From positions 1-56,987 of the forward strand of contig MVBO01000097.1 of NCBI GenBank assembly GCA_002261195.1: 56,987 bases of DNA, given 5' to 3'. The stretch is from Bifiguratus adelaidae (lineage: Eukaryota; Mucoromycota; Endogonomycetes; Endogonales). Shown here in pieces: positions 1 to 11,028 of this stretch. Position 1 is the first letter of the stretch, and every line of letters begins with the position of its first letter. The position numbers and the translations under genes are program-made. The notes below the pieces were generated by a model. That model did no database searches, was not told the DNA's origin, and saw nothing but the letters and a program-made list of their open reading frames with translations.

Positions 1-561
1 CACATATCTCTCGCCGGCTGCCATCGTATCACCGATGCACCCATCATAGCGATATCCATACACTGTCCGCAATTGGAGCATCTGGATCTTCGGGCCTGCG
101 GACAAGTTTCGGACGTCTCCATCTCTTCGATCGCGATGCACTGTCCCAAACTCAAGCACCTTAATGTAGGCCGCATCCACGACCGCGATCGAATTACCAT
201 ATCATCCATTGAGCTAGTGGCAATGAAGACGGAGGTTTCGGTATTGGGACTAGCTGGATGTGACATAACCGACGAATGCATGATCCTATTGGCCAAGCAT
301 CGCAACCTCGGTTTGGAGCGGATCTCGGTCAACAACTGCCACCGTCTGACGAATGAGACTATTCGCGCTTTTGTACGCTATTGTCGTCGGCTGAGCGTGT
401 TTGAGATGAAGGATTGCCATCTCATAAACGACTGGGAAAGTGTAGCCGAACTTGTCAGTCGAAAAGTTCTCCTGACATTGTGCGAAGAACAGAACAAGGC
501 ATGCGTCGAATGGGCGAGAAGCAAAGGAAAGATGATGAAGGTTAGAGCTCCTGTAAAGTGA
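1..561 (+). CDS. AMN1-like leucine-rich repeat protein, 3' part
   Basis: The frame is open from the first base of the window, so the gene starts upstream and only the last 186 residues are seen. They hold repeated LRR units of the cysteine-containing F-box/AMN1 type, with motifs such as LAGCHRITD, LDLRACGQVSD, LGLAGCDITD and NNCHRLT, spaced about 26 residues apart. Proteins of this family serve as substrate-binding parts of SCF ubiquitin ligases or, as yeast Amn1, as antagonists of mitotic exit. The F-box, if present, would lie outside the window. The last about 60 residues are basic and leave the repeat pattern, a normal LRR cap. AMN1 orthology versus a generic F-box LRR protein cannot be decided from this piece. 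Confidence 0.75.
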   Translation, partial: HISLAGCHRITDAPIIAISIHCPQLEHLDLRACGQVSDVSISSIAMHCPKLKHLNVGRIHDRDRITISSIELVAMKTEVSVLGLAGCDITDECMILLAKHRNLGLERISVNNCHRLTNETIRAFVRYCRRLSVFEMKDCHLINDWESVAELVSRKVLLTLCEEQNKACVEWARSKGKMMKVRAPVK

Positions 562-1188
562 ATTTGGGATAATATCGTATACCTGTAACATCAAATAATC
601 GCACATTGTTGGATTTATTGGCAGGCCCACCTGTTTTCCGTGAGAGGGGAAGACAACCTGAGTATCAGCTGCAATCCTTTCGCTAAATTTGTCTAGCAGG
701 TCGCCAATCCTTTCTCACATGGTCGACAGAAAATCTATTTCCTAATTTCGCGAAAATGCAAACTAACCCAATGCCAAATATAGTAATAGGGGTTGAGGGT
801 CAGGAACGGAGATGCTGATCCTCTCAAAGAATGTCCTGCATTGGTATCTATTATAACCGGGGTTGGAAAGAGCGAGCAAACCCGGACTGAATGTGCTGAT
901 GAACGCCAAGGTCAACCACGAAGCTCACAAGATGATTGGACAGAATCACTCATTCTCTGTTACACTTGTACCACGTCGACAAAAATAAGAGATTGTCGAT
1001 CTTCAAAGCGGTACTCACTTCTCTCTATCTTTTCTACCGCACATCATACTGCTGGACAGGTTTGCTGGAGAAGAGTATAGTGAGATTCAGCTTACTCTCA
1101 GGCAGGACCCGGGATAGCCTACCGCACACGCATTTGTTCTGAGAACGCCAGTGTCCCGTTTGTCACTCCTTTTAACTTGCGTCAGGAT
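562..1188. other. Intergenic stretch, no gene recognised
   Basis: This stretch lies between the stop of the LRR gene and the probable start of the surface protein. Short open frames exist, but they lack an ATG, splice logic or recognisable motifs. It presumably holds the 3' end of one gene and the promoter of the next. I see no repeat or RNA gene. Confidence 0.5.
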
Positions 1189-3604
1189 ATGCTCGACACA
1201 CGTCCAGGAAAGCTGCTCGCACTCCCTTCTCTCTCTGCTCTCGTCCCTGGCACGCGAGCTGGTCCAGGTAAGATGCGGCTTTAGAGTGTCACTATGGCGC
1301 GACTCACCTTTACTTCCATCTTTAGCTTCATCGACACCTGCACCCTCTTCTTTGCAACCCTCCGGAGCTTCCGCTTCAACTTCGTCAAAATCTTCTGTCC
1401 CGCCTACGGTCTCTAGAAAAATGACAACTTCCATTACCGGAACCTTGACGCATCGCCAAACAACTGGTCCGACATCAGGCGGCTCAGGTACCCCGCCGGG
1501 AACAAGTGGTTCTCCACCTGCAACCTCAGGGACGCCTTCTACGACGTCGACTTCGCAGGTAGTAACAACAACAAGTGCTCGAACATCATTCAGCAGAACA
1601 ACACCAACCGCGCCGTCATCCTCGACGCAATCCACGAGCTCTTCAAGCGTGTCAGCCTCATCCACTTCTTCGACAGCGCAATCTACCTCAGCTTCCTCCT
1701 CTTCGGTTGCGTCGGTTTCGACTACGTCCACTTCTAGTACCTCTTCATTGGCGACGAGTGCTACTAGTGTTGTCAGCAGCTCTATGGTGCCGAGCAGTGT
1801 CATCACCCCATCCTCAATCTTCCTTACATCAGCGTCCACAATTTCGACCTCTTCGGCAGCTCAGACGAGCGCACTATCCGCATGTGCCAATGACCCCAAT
1901 GCAGTCAATGGATTGTGCAGCAATGGATACTTTTGCGATGGGACAAACGTATGCGCAGCTTTGTTGGCTGCTGGTGCTACATGCTCAGCTAACTCTCAAT
2001 GCCAGTCTGCCCAATGCGTCAGTGGTGTGTGCTCTGGACCATCTTCTGGTGGAGGAAGTCATACGAACGCAGGTGCGATAGCTGGAGGAGTTGTTGGCGG
2101 CATAGCAGGCATTGCTTTATTCGCCGCACTCTTCTTGTTTATTGTGAGGCGAAGGAATCAGGCTCCAAAGCGTTTCAACCGCGGTCGTGGAATAACACCA
2201 TCCATGATTTTTACGGACGATGTGGACGAGAATGGATTCAGCGGCACAGACAATAGTGGTGGTGGCGTTCGACGTACAAATAGCACTACGCGCTTCTACA
2301 ATTACGGATTTGCAGATAAGCACATGAGTTTTGGTTCGGGCATGCCTCCTTTGGCAGCGAACACGCGAGCGGCATTTGATGCATACTACGGTATCGGAGC
2401 GGCTAGTAGAAATGCAGCTGCCAATTACGCGAACGAGCAAGTAAATATGGAGACAACTGCAGTGCCAAGAGAAGTGGACCCTACGCGTCAGTCGACTTCA
2501 TCTGCACGTCTATCCAAATACAATTACCTTACGAAAGCCTTCTCTCAGTTGCGTACGTCCTATGCACCCTCACAAGCGGGGCGCGATTCAATGACATTAT
2601 CGGAATCAGATTTTCAACAACAAATGACCTATAACTCGCGAAAACTGCACCAGAACGTTACAAACATGAATCTGAACAATGGCGGGCAATCGGGTGAGGG
2701 CCACTCGACAGCAAGCATGGGTGACAATGCCCGTAGCGAGACGACGCGCGATTCAAATCCATTGTCGCATCATGATTCGCTCTTGCTGGGACTGGAGGAT
2801 TTCGTACTCCAGCCTTTGGATGCTGCCAAGCAAGCCGATCGCTACAAGATGCGCTCCATATATTCCACTTACTCAGATACGCTTCCGCGCTCTTTCAATG
2901 ATGACGCATCTAGCCCTCCGCCTTTTGCTCCGCCCAGTTACACAGCAAAGGAGACGCAAGTGGCTACTCCCATATTGAAGCAGTTTGCCTCATCCAACCT
3001 GGACGTGAAGCGCGACGGAAACGCGCGTGTGTCAGAAATCTCTCGTGGCTCTGGCTTTTTGACGTTGCATGCTCCGCTTTTCAAATCGCACGAAGCAGAC
3101 ATCTCTCCTGAGCCTTCACCAACGTTTCCGAAGCGATATAGTCCTACAACGGTACCTCCAATCCGTTCCCCCTCCGTGAAATCGAATGACGGTCCGACAT
3201 CACCTCAAGCTTTGACGGCTAGCGACGCTCAAAACCAAAGTAATCAACCGTTGAGTCCAGAGGTGAAACCAGAGGAAGACGAGGCTGTGCCACGTCCTAC
3301 TGGCAACGGTGCCCAGCGAGGTATTTCCTTGGGCGATGAGGAGATAATTGATCCCATAAAGCCCATGAGACCATCCGATGACGGTATACCCAAGGTAACG
3401 GCACCCCCTGGGCATGCCCTTCCCGCTGCGCCAGGATCGGACACTCAAAGTGACATGACCAGTCTGGATCGGTCGTCGTCTCATTTGGCGCCTAGTCCAA
3501 TCGGCGTAGTAAGGGACAGCATCATCTCTGATGTCAGTGTCGAATCGGACTATAATCCCTTCCGTAAAATGCAACCCAGCGGCCGTAACTATGGCTACTT
3601 TTAA
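1189..3604 (+). CDS. Ser/Thr-rich single-pass surface protein with cysteine-rich module and long cytoplasmic tail
   Basis: Proposed exons are 1189..1267 and 1326..3604 (785 aa), joined by a 58-nt GTAAGA...TTTAG intron. The frame stays open upstream through other codons, so the N-terminus is the weakest part of the model. Layout: a weak signal-like start; about 170 residues of Ser/Thr-rich stalk; a module with eight or more cysteines (motifs such as GLCSNGYFCDG and SQCQSAQCVSGVCS) resembling small disulfide-rich or Dickkopf-like folds; a glycine-rich transmembrane helix near residue 275 followed by RRR; then a hydrophilic tail of about 480 residues rich in Ser and Pro. This is the plan of a fungal wall-stress or mucin-type sensor, but no WSC domain is seen and the family was not identified. 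The stop lies 68 bp from that of the convergent neighbour. Confidence 0.65.
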
Positions 3605-3666
3605 CTTTTATTGTATCAGTTTGCAAATGCCGGCGGCCTATTTGTCCATGGCAACTGTAGCAACCT

Positions 3667-3672
3667 AATAAA
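3667..3672 (+). terminator. AATAAA poly(A) signal candidate
   Basis: A consensus AATAAA lies 63 bp after the stop of the surface protein gene and directly abuts the stop codon of the convergent gene. The two 3' ends must therefore overlap or nearly touch. Confidence 0.4.
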
Positions 3673-4983
3673 TTACAGTGGAGCATTTCGTTGTCTTGGT
3701 TTGAAAGCCGTGTTTCCGTTCACGTCAATCAGCATGACATCCAAATTGATGGTGATCTGATGTCGTTGATCCTCGCCTTCGACCCAGAATGCATAACCTT
3801 TGGCTGGTAAGACACTGACGCGCCTCGCTCCTCCATTAGGTTTCAGAAAATGAGAATCTCGAATCTCTACGGGTTCCGAGGGATTCCTTGCATCAAGGTG
3901 TCGGGTCAAGACCGCTTGATTGGCATAATCAAAGCAGACCCATTCACCGTTGGGATTACTACTCAAATGCCAACACCAAATCTGTGCCAATTGCATCAGT
4001 TGATGGTGTTGATCCGAGGGTGGAGGTTTGTAGAATGAACTTGGCCGTCGAATGAGGGGCGCAAAACGTCGTTCCTTCTCCTGCGCCTGGGTTTCCACGT
4101 TAATGGACTCATTGCTTTTCCAACTTTTCCGTCGTCTACGTAATGAGTTGCGTATGCTTGCGAGGGGTGCAAAGAGTTTCATGTCTTCTGGGGAGGGATC
4201 GGAGAGCGGTTGTCCATTTGGGCCGGCCTGAGGCTGCATGTGAACAGGGAACGGTTCGAGTTGTGGCTGACGAGGGTGATGTTGGAGTGAATGAGTATGA
4301 GATTGAGGCTGTTGTAGGGGTTGACGAGCCGCCACGGGTGGATAGCCGTTGTCTTGACCATCTAAAGGCGCAAGATAGGATAATGACGGCTGTTGCAAAA
4401 GGGGAGGCTGCGGTGGCTTTTTGAGGGCTGACCGCAAAGGTAGCGGTGCTCTCATGTCGTCGGCTACAGGTTTAACGTCGTTGCTGCGTAGGTCGCCATT
4501 AGGCATATCCAATGCTGTTTCTCGCCGTGGAGGCTGAAAAGGGTCAAAGATCTCCGCGCGACCTTGATTTCGTGCTGGAGACACCGGTTCAGGCCGCCGC
4601 CGCCGTCTGTGAGGTTTGGGAGGAAAGGTGTGATAACCTTCATCATCTCCACTTTCCCAACCATCTTCAAGACGATCTGAATACAAGTTCTTTGGTGGAG
4701 GCCTTGTCAACGGTCGTCGATGGTATGCATCATGGACAGGTTCTCTATATCGTGGCCTATAGTGATCTTGAGGCTCGATATCATATCCGTCCTCGTACCG
4801 TTCACGCCGTAAATCATCCAAAAGTGGTGGTACGGGTAAAGGACCAGGGTGATAATATGGCAGAGGTAGTCCCAGAGTGAGAGCCTCTAAAGCATCCGAT
4901 AATCGAAGCGTGCGTAAGAGGATAGCTTCCTGTCGTCTAGCAACTTCATCCCAGTCTTCGAAAAGGACCTGTTGTCCTGACAT
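3673..4983 (-). CDS. Pro/Arg-rich protein with C-terminal WWE-like domain
   Basis: A single uninterrupted frame of 436 aa with a clean ATG. The first about 40 residues look like a short amphipathic helix (a run with DEVARRQEAIL). Residues 45-330 are low complexity, rich in Pro, Arg and Gln, with an RRRRR cluster, and are likely disordered. The last about 100 residues are ordered: they open with a WCW motif, then WVCFDYANQAVL, a DSHFL turn and alternating hydrophobic strands ending in LDVMLIDVN. The paired tryptophans followed by a beta-rich segment recall WWE domains, which bind poly-ADP-ribose in ubiquitin ligases and PARPs. That match is from memory and weak. There is no RING, HECT or PARP domain, so the function is unknown. 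Confidence 0.7.
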   Translation of the reverse strand: MSGQQVLFEDWDEVARRQEAILLRTLRLSDALEALTLGLPLPYYHPGPLPVPPLLDDLRRERYEDGYDIEPQDHYRPRYREPVHDAYHRRPLTRPPPKNLYSDRLEDGWESGDDEGYHTFPPKPHRRRRRPEPVSPARNQGRAEIFDPFQPPRRETALDMPNGDLRSNDVKPVADDMRAPLPLRSALKKPPQPPLLQQPSLSYLAPLDGQDNGYPPVAARQPLQQPQSHTHSLQHHPRQPQLEPFPVHMQPQAGPNGQPLSDPSPEDMKLFAPLASIRNSLRRRRKSWKSNESINVETQAQEKERRFAPLIRRPSSFYKPPPSDQHHQLMQLAQIWCWHLSSNPNGEWVCFDYANQAVLTRHLDARNPSEPVEIRDSHFLKPNGGARRVSVLPAKGYAFWVEGEDQRHQITINLDVMLIDVNGNTAFKPRQRNAPL

Positions 4984-5169
4984 ATTATCATACTGGTGTG
5001 AAAAGGTGGTATGGAGGATACGAGGTCATTATAAAATGGCTGTACCTGAGGTGCGTGCGGGTCCCCGAATCCCAAATCAGGAAACGGTGACGCCCAACGA
5101 AGGGAGGGAAGTAAGCTTGATATATTGGGCATGTGATATTAGCATAGAAGGATGAATGATAGAACTAGA

Positions 5170-7089
5170 TTACTGTTTCTTCTCCGCAGGGACAGCATCA
5201 TCGGAAGACATAAGACCGACCGCTTTGTGAAGTGAACTGGTGACGTATCCGACGCCCCAGGACTTGCCAAAGTTGGGAGGGGAGGCGGTGAACATTTGCA
5301 CAACCTTGGCCTTATCCTCATTGTATGGTGGGTATTTGATTTTGTTAACCGCCTCCATGTTTTGCTGTTTGATCATGGTCGAGCGCTGGTGCGAGAACGT
5401 CTCGAAGGATTTGTCACCGTGGTAGGCTCCTTGTCCAGACGGTCCACATCCTCCGAAGGGTAAGCAGGATTCAACAAAGTGCATTATAACATCATTCACG
5501 ACAGCACCACCAGAGTTGGTGTTATCCAAGACTAAAAGGAAAGAGGCATGAGCATTCGACATCCAACGCAAGCAGTAGCATTGACACCTACTTTTCTTGG
5601 AGAAGTGCTTGTCCTTGCTAAAGACGTAGAGGGCAAGCGGCGTGTCTCTAAAGGAAAGATACATGAATCACCGCACTAAAGGCCGACCTTGTGTTTGATC
5701 ACTCACCTTTCATTGACAAATCGAATCGCCTCTTCCGCGGTCTCACAGGGAACGATAGGAAGGATGGGACCAAAGATCTCTTCCTTCATAATCTCGTCAC
5801 TAACATCCGGCTTGACCACAATTGTGGGTGAAACGTACAGATCATCCTTGTTGGCGTTGCCTCCGAAGACTACTTCGCCTTTGGTGGTTGTCAGCAAAGC
5901 ATTGATCCGCTCCCAGTGTCTTTCGTGGATAATTCGGCAGTAATCAGGAGATTTGGAAGCGTCGGTTCCATACATGCGTTGGATGGATTTTTGAAGAGCA
6001 GCGGTAAACTCGGGAATCTTGGCGGAAGGCATCAAAACATAATCAGGAGCAATGCAAGTCTGTAAAGCGTTAAGTACCGTCATTCGGCAAAGGCACACAT
6101 CAAACATACCTGTCCAGCATTGACAAACTTGCCCCAAGCGATTCTGTTGGCGGTAATTTTCAGGTCAGAGTCATTAGAGATAACGACAGGGCTGAAAAAA
6201 GCGAGTATGAGATCCTGATCGAGAAAAGAGCAAAGCTATTCCAGGCTACAAACCTCTTTCCACCCAATTCAAGCGTAACAGGTGTAAGGTGCTTTGCAGC
6301 AGCACCTGCGATAACCTTGCCAACATTGCCAGAACCCGTGTACAGAATGTGATCATATCTTTGTTCCAACACTAGGCCCATCTCCTTGGCACCACCATTG
6401 ATAACGCGATAGCACCGTTGATCCAGGTACTTGGGAACAAGATCCGTGATAACCTGAGCGATATTTGCCGCCACTTCAGAAGGCTTCATGATAACACAAT
6501 TTCCGGCCGCGATAGCACCGACCACCGGTGTCAGCAGCAAATTTACTGGGTAATTCCAGGACCCTAGATTTGCAAAATTTAGTGCTACATTGAAATATGC
6601 AGTGTAGCCAAGGGTTTGTTGATGCTTACCAATCACCAATACCACACCAAGAGGCTCCGAGCGAATCTGCAGGGTATCCATGGTGTTGACTGCCATATGA
6701 GCTTTGAGAGACTTGGGTTTCGCCAAGCGTTCAAGATGCTAATGAATCTATAATTAGCACGTGAAAGCAGCAGAGCTCCATCGATGCCTTGCCTTTAACA
6801 TATACAAGATCTCTTCCTTTGGAGTGTTCATTTCACCAATGAGAAACTCATTTCTACCCTTGCGAAGATCCTTGTAAACAGCTTCGGTAAGAGCATCTTC
6901 GTTGTCCTCGAGCAAACGATACAGCTGTTTCAGTTGTTGTTTACGAAATTCGAGGGGACGAGTAACACCTGTATCACGGCATCAATGACTACTCCTTACA
7001 CCATAACCCGAGACTTTACCTTCAAAGAATGTCGCTCGAAGCGACTTTACAGTGTTCGAGACCTCATCACCAGTAGTAAAGGTCACCAT
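5170..7089 (-). CDS. Aldehyde dehydrogenase, class 3 type
   Basis: Eight exons in transcription order: 7020..7089, 6793..6968, 6630..6738, 6254..6563, 6110..6191, 5707..6059, 5592..5647, 5170..5531, giving 505 aa, close to the family length. It oxidises fatty or aromatic aldehydes to acids with NAD(P)+. Hallmarks: [14 protein letters not shown] near the N-terminus, [19 protein letters not shown], the catalytic glutamate in LELGGKS (about E217), the nucleophile in GQTC (about C251) and [10 protein letters not shown] near the end. All junctions keep frame and restore family motifs. The third exon in transcription order is preceded by a GC-AG intron (6739..6792, donor AAAG|GCAAGG). The C-terminus has no strong hydrophobic anchor, so it may be soluble. 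Confidence 0.93.
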
Positions 7090-7344
7090 AGTGAATAAGC
7101 GTGAAAAAGAGAGCGCGGGCCCAATTCTCACATGGTAATTTATTGAAGTGAGACTGTGATCGAGCCAATTGATCGTCACTGGGGAGGGAGACTGCATAAG
7201 CCAAGGACTGAACGTTGAGCAGCCAACACCTTTATTGTACACGCTACCCCATCTAGATTGCTTAAATATGTAATAATTGGCTTATATCAGAGGATATGAG
7301 CCATCCTTGTTTTGGCCTTTACAACGCACTACAGTGCAAAAGAT

Positions 7345-10300
7345 CTATTGGATATCAGAGACCGCGTGAATGTATTGATTAGAGGAGCCTTCGGGTTGGA
7401 AGGAGTGCATGCCACTGTGGCTGGAGTTTGATAGCACCATCAGCCTTTCAACCTCTGTGGAATGTGTGAGACAGCACTGTGGGGTCAAACTCGCAATGAC
7501 TTACTGGCAATGAGATGTTTACCGTAGGTGAACTTTTTCAGAGAAGGAATGTGAGGACGGATTTTGGCAACGAGGATATCGCGCTGATCCTCATCTACCA
7601 CATCGAGCATCTTTTGGACAACATAATTTGCGTACTGATCTTTCATGAGAGCAACCAATGGACAGGTGCTGAATAGACTATCAGCAAACATTTTGTTTAC
7701 GACCTTTAACCACTTACCCATCCGGCTGTGTTACCAAGACCTCGTCAATAAGCTCCTTGCGATCTTGTTGGCTACCAAAAGCAACACACTTTTCCACGAC
7801 ATTGCTAGCGAATTTGTGCTTGGACATAGCAACCACCTGCCCCTTGATCTTGGAGATGATGATGCTCTTATCCTCTTGGTTGCCTTTTTCGAGAATATGT
7901 TGGATGACATAGTTGCCATACGAATCTTGGACCAAACGCTGAGTGTAACGGTGCATTTCCTCCAGTAAAGGAGCCTACATGAACATTTTCCCGTGGGTGA
8001 CCATTCTCGCTTCCTCAGCAAACTTTGGCAGCTTACCCGTCGCTCGTCCGAGCAATGCTCAAACATGCGTTGAATGACACGACATCCATAGGAGTGAGTA
8101 GCGAGGTTGAAGACTTGTCCATGGAAAGCGTTAATGATGAAAGCGATATGTTCTTCGTCAACACGCTCGATGGCCTTCTGAATGACATGGTTGCCATTTT
8201 GATCCTTGACGCACTTGAGTACATTGCCATCCAGCTCTTTCACCAAACTAGCTTGTTGATCCTTCAAGACGTATTCCAATGCCTTTTGGACAACTCGGCA
8301 ACCATACATCTGTAAGGACAACGTATAGACGTGCCCCTCCATTTGCTTGGCAAGAATAGTCTTTTGCATCTGATTGCCGTGCTCGAAGAATTTTTGTATT
8401 ACGTAGTTGCCAAAGACGTCTGTCATGAGCTGAAGGGCGTTAGGCAGAATCTCTTCGAACACGATTTGCTTCTCTTCGCTTGTAGCGGTCTCAAGTTTTT
8501 GTTGAATAAATCGAGAACCGTGCTGATCTCCGCTAAACTCAACAATATGACCAATGATGTCTTTGATCTCCATCTTTCTGTTCTTGTTGCTTCGGAATTC
8601 CTCCAACATTGCGCTTCGCAACACCATTGAAGCATCGTTGAGTGCTGGTGCCTGCGCTAGCTCATTGGGTCTTACATAGTGTGTCGGACTATTTACGGTG
8701 GCTTGATCTCGTCCCATTGATCTTTGATGCCGCAACATTTGCTCTCTGATCAAGAGACGTTGTTGATGTTGCAATAGCAGCAATTGCTGTTGCTGGGCTT
8801 GCAACATCTGCAAATTATCTCCCATTGGTTGCATACGAGATTGCTGACCTACGCCAGGATGGCGTAATTGATTCAAGCCAACGCCTGCCGGCGCAGTCAA
8901 AGGTCCAAGAGCGCTAGCATCAATACCCATTGCCGCCATCTGGGCGAGATTCATGTTCATGGCACTTTGGGCGTTCATGGGTAATTGTGGTTCCTTGGCA
9001 CTCAGATAATCAGCGCCCATGATATAGTCAGGTGCACTGGGTAAACCTTGTTGGCTAAAGTCGCCAAATGCGTCATTCTTGTACGCGTTGGCCTGCTTGC
9101 GATACTCGTGTAGTTGAGCATTTGCTTGCTGAACATTCGTGCCTTGATTGAAACGATTGCCAGCTTCTCCGAAACCGGTATCGTCACGCCAAGAAGCATA
9201 CCCGCTTCCTCCATTGCGGGGCAGATTGCCACTGCCTGACATGTTCATGCTATCATTGAAACCAACAAAGTCATTCCGTCTCATGCTAAGAGGACTCGGT
9301 TTCCCAATATGACCCTGAGGGGTGACACGCCCTGAGCCAGACTGCTGAAGTCCGAGAGATTGGAAGTTCGGATTTAAGCGATTTTGGGGCAAAAAGTCAC
9401 TTCCAAGCGGATAATCGTCGTCATCTGTCAGTTGCCAGCCACCACCCATCTGCTGGACCAGGTCATCAACGCCATCACCGGTATTGGAGCGTCCATTCGA
9501 ATGACTAGTTTGGTAGGTCACCTCTCGCCCTTCACTGTGCTTGGGAAGCATGCCTTGTGAAGGGGGAGTGGAGTTTGCACGTGGTGGAGGTGTGTAGCTT
9601 TTCCTCGCAAGGGGAGGTGAAGCGTCACGCGTAGACAGAAAATTCTGCTGGGACCATTGCCGCTGCCTCAACCCTTTCAGCTCCGGCTCGTCATCATAAG
9701 GGGAATCGTACGCACTTCGGGGACCGTCTCTATCTCCCAGATTGACGTCGTTCAATTGCGCTTGCGCTAAAGGTGATCGAGGATTGAGATTGCTCATCGA
9801 TTGAGACAAAGTGATGCCGCTTTGTCGAGGCGGTACATCATCGCTGTCAATGGCCATATGGAGGCTACCGTGTCCACCTGTGCCTCTATGATCACGATCC
9901 AACTGAGACAAAGAAGATGTCGAGGCCTGACGTTGCCGAGCTTGATTTTGCAGTGCAACCATGGGAGATGGTGTACGAGGGAAATCTTGTTGGATTAGAT
10001 CCACTAATCCAGCCTTGCCTTTGCTGTCAGTATCCCAGTTCAAAAAGCCTTCTTTGCCCCAGATTCCGCTGCCTGACAGTTCTTGCTTTCCACGTGAAAG
10101 ACCTTGATTCTTGCCCAAGTTTCTTTGAGACGGACCGGAACTCAAATTAAATTCATTGTCCAAGCTTTGCTCAATATTGTGATCGCTCGGGAAATCATCG
10201 GTATCTGCGGTTTGAATCGGAGGTCAGATATTGCATCGTTGCCATCAATGTGCGACCTACCATATCCCTTCAAGCTATCAAAGGGTACCTGGCGTTGTTG

Positions 10301-10746
10301 GGGAAACTGGGCACTGCCAGCACGTGCATGCAATCCAAATTGTCCTTCTCCGCCCCACATTTGCCAGGAGACTGACGGATCATAACTGGGTGGAGGTAGC
10401 TTGCCACTATCGAATCCCGTTGAATCACCTCCACCTTGCTGGTAGTTGTAGCCTCCTTGATCGTAGGCTGCATCTTGACCGAGTAAAGGCAACCCGTGCA
10501 AATTTGAGGGTGGCGCGCTATTCGAGCGATTCAGGTACTGATGAGGTGACTGAGAACCGTCAAGTCCATCGTCCACTTGAGCTCGCAAGAGAGCGGCGAG
10601 CTTTATACCAACATAGCGGTGATCGTCAATAAGCAAGTCTCTACCTTGTCCATAAACCATCAACTCATCCGTACCTGTCCATTAGCCGGGTTCTTCACTT
10701 TTGGTTGCAAGATATCTCCTTTGAGCTTTGCTCGGGGATCATCCAT
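7345..10746 (-). CDS. Pumilio-family RNA-binding protein
   Basis: Six exons in transcription order: 10675..10746, 10261..10600, 8037..10204, 7718..7974, 7505..7668, 7345..7454; 1036 aa. The N-terminal two thirds are disordered, with a Gln/Leu run near residues 610-640. From about residue 690 come eight PUF repeats with base-reading triplets in SRFIQ, NYVIQ, CRVVQ, NHVIQ, CRVIQ, NYVIQ, SNVVE and NYVVQ. By the established PUF code these read 5'-UGUAUAUA-3' (repeat 8 to repeat 1). PUF proteins bind 3' UTRs and recruit the CCR4-NOT deadenylase. The last intron restores a short tail ([12 protein letters not shown]) typical after repeat 8. The first coding exon is only 24 codons. The HUS1 gene lies upstream on the same strand, about 280 bp away. 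Confidence 0.95.
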
Positions 10747-11028
10747 GTTGACTAAGATATACAAAAGCTGAAGGAAGCTTTAGTGCCTGCTCATCTCGGG
10801 GAGACCTGTGAATCTCTATATACTCACCAAAAGTTGTGTATGTACAATTAGTTACTAGCAATCACAAGACATTCCAAGGCTATAAGCGATAGATTAACGC
10901 TATGGTCTTGGAAGTACTATATATGCTTCCAGATGGTGAGGTGTGACAAGGTCACTTACAAAAGGTTGCCACAGCGAGAGATGGGTCAGCCACCGAGAGA
11001 AGAAAAAAGTACACACAAAAATTTCGAC

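Noticed and set aside
1087-1839. 250-codon acidic frame on the minus strand
   Set aside because: It is the mirror of the Ser/Thr-rich stalk of the plus-strand gene; Val/Glu/Asp runs arise from antisense Ser/Thr codons.
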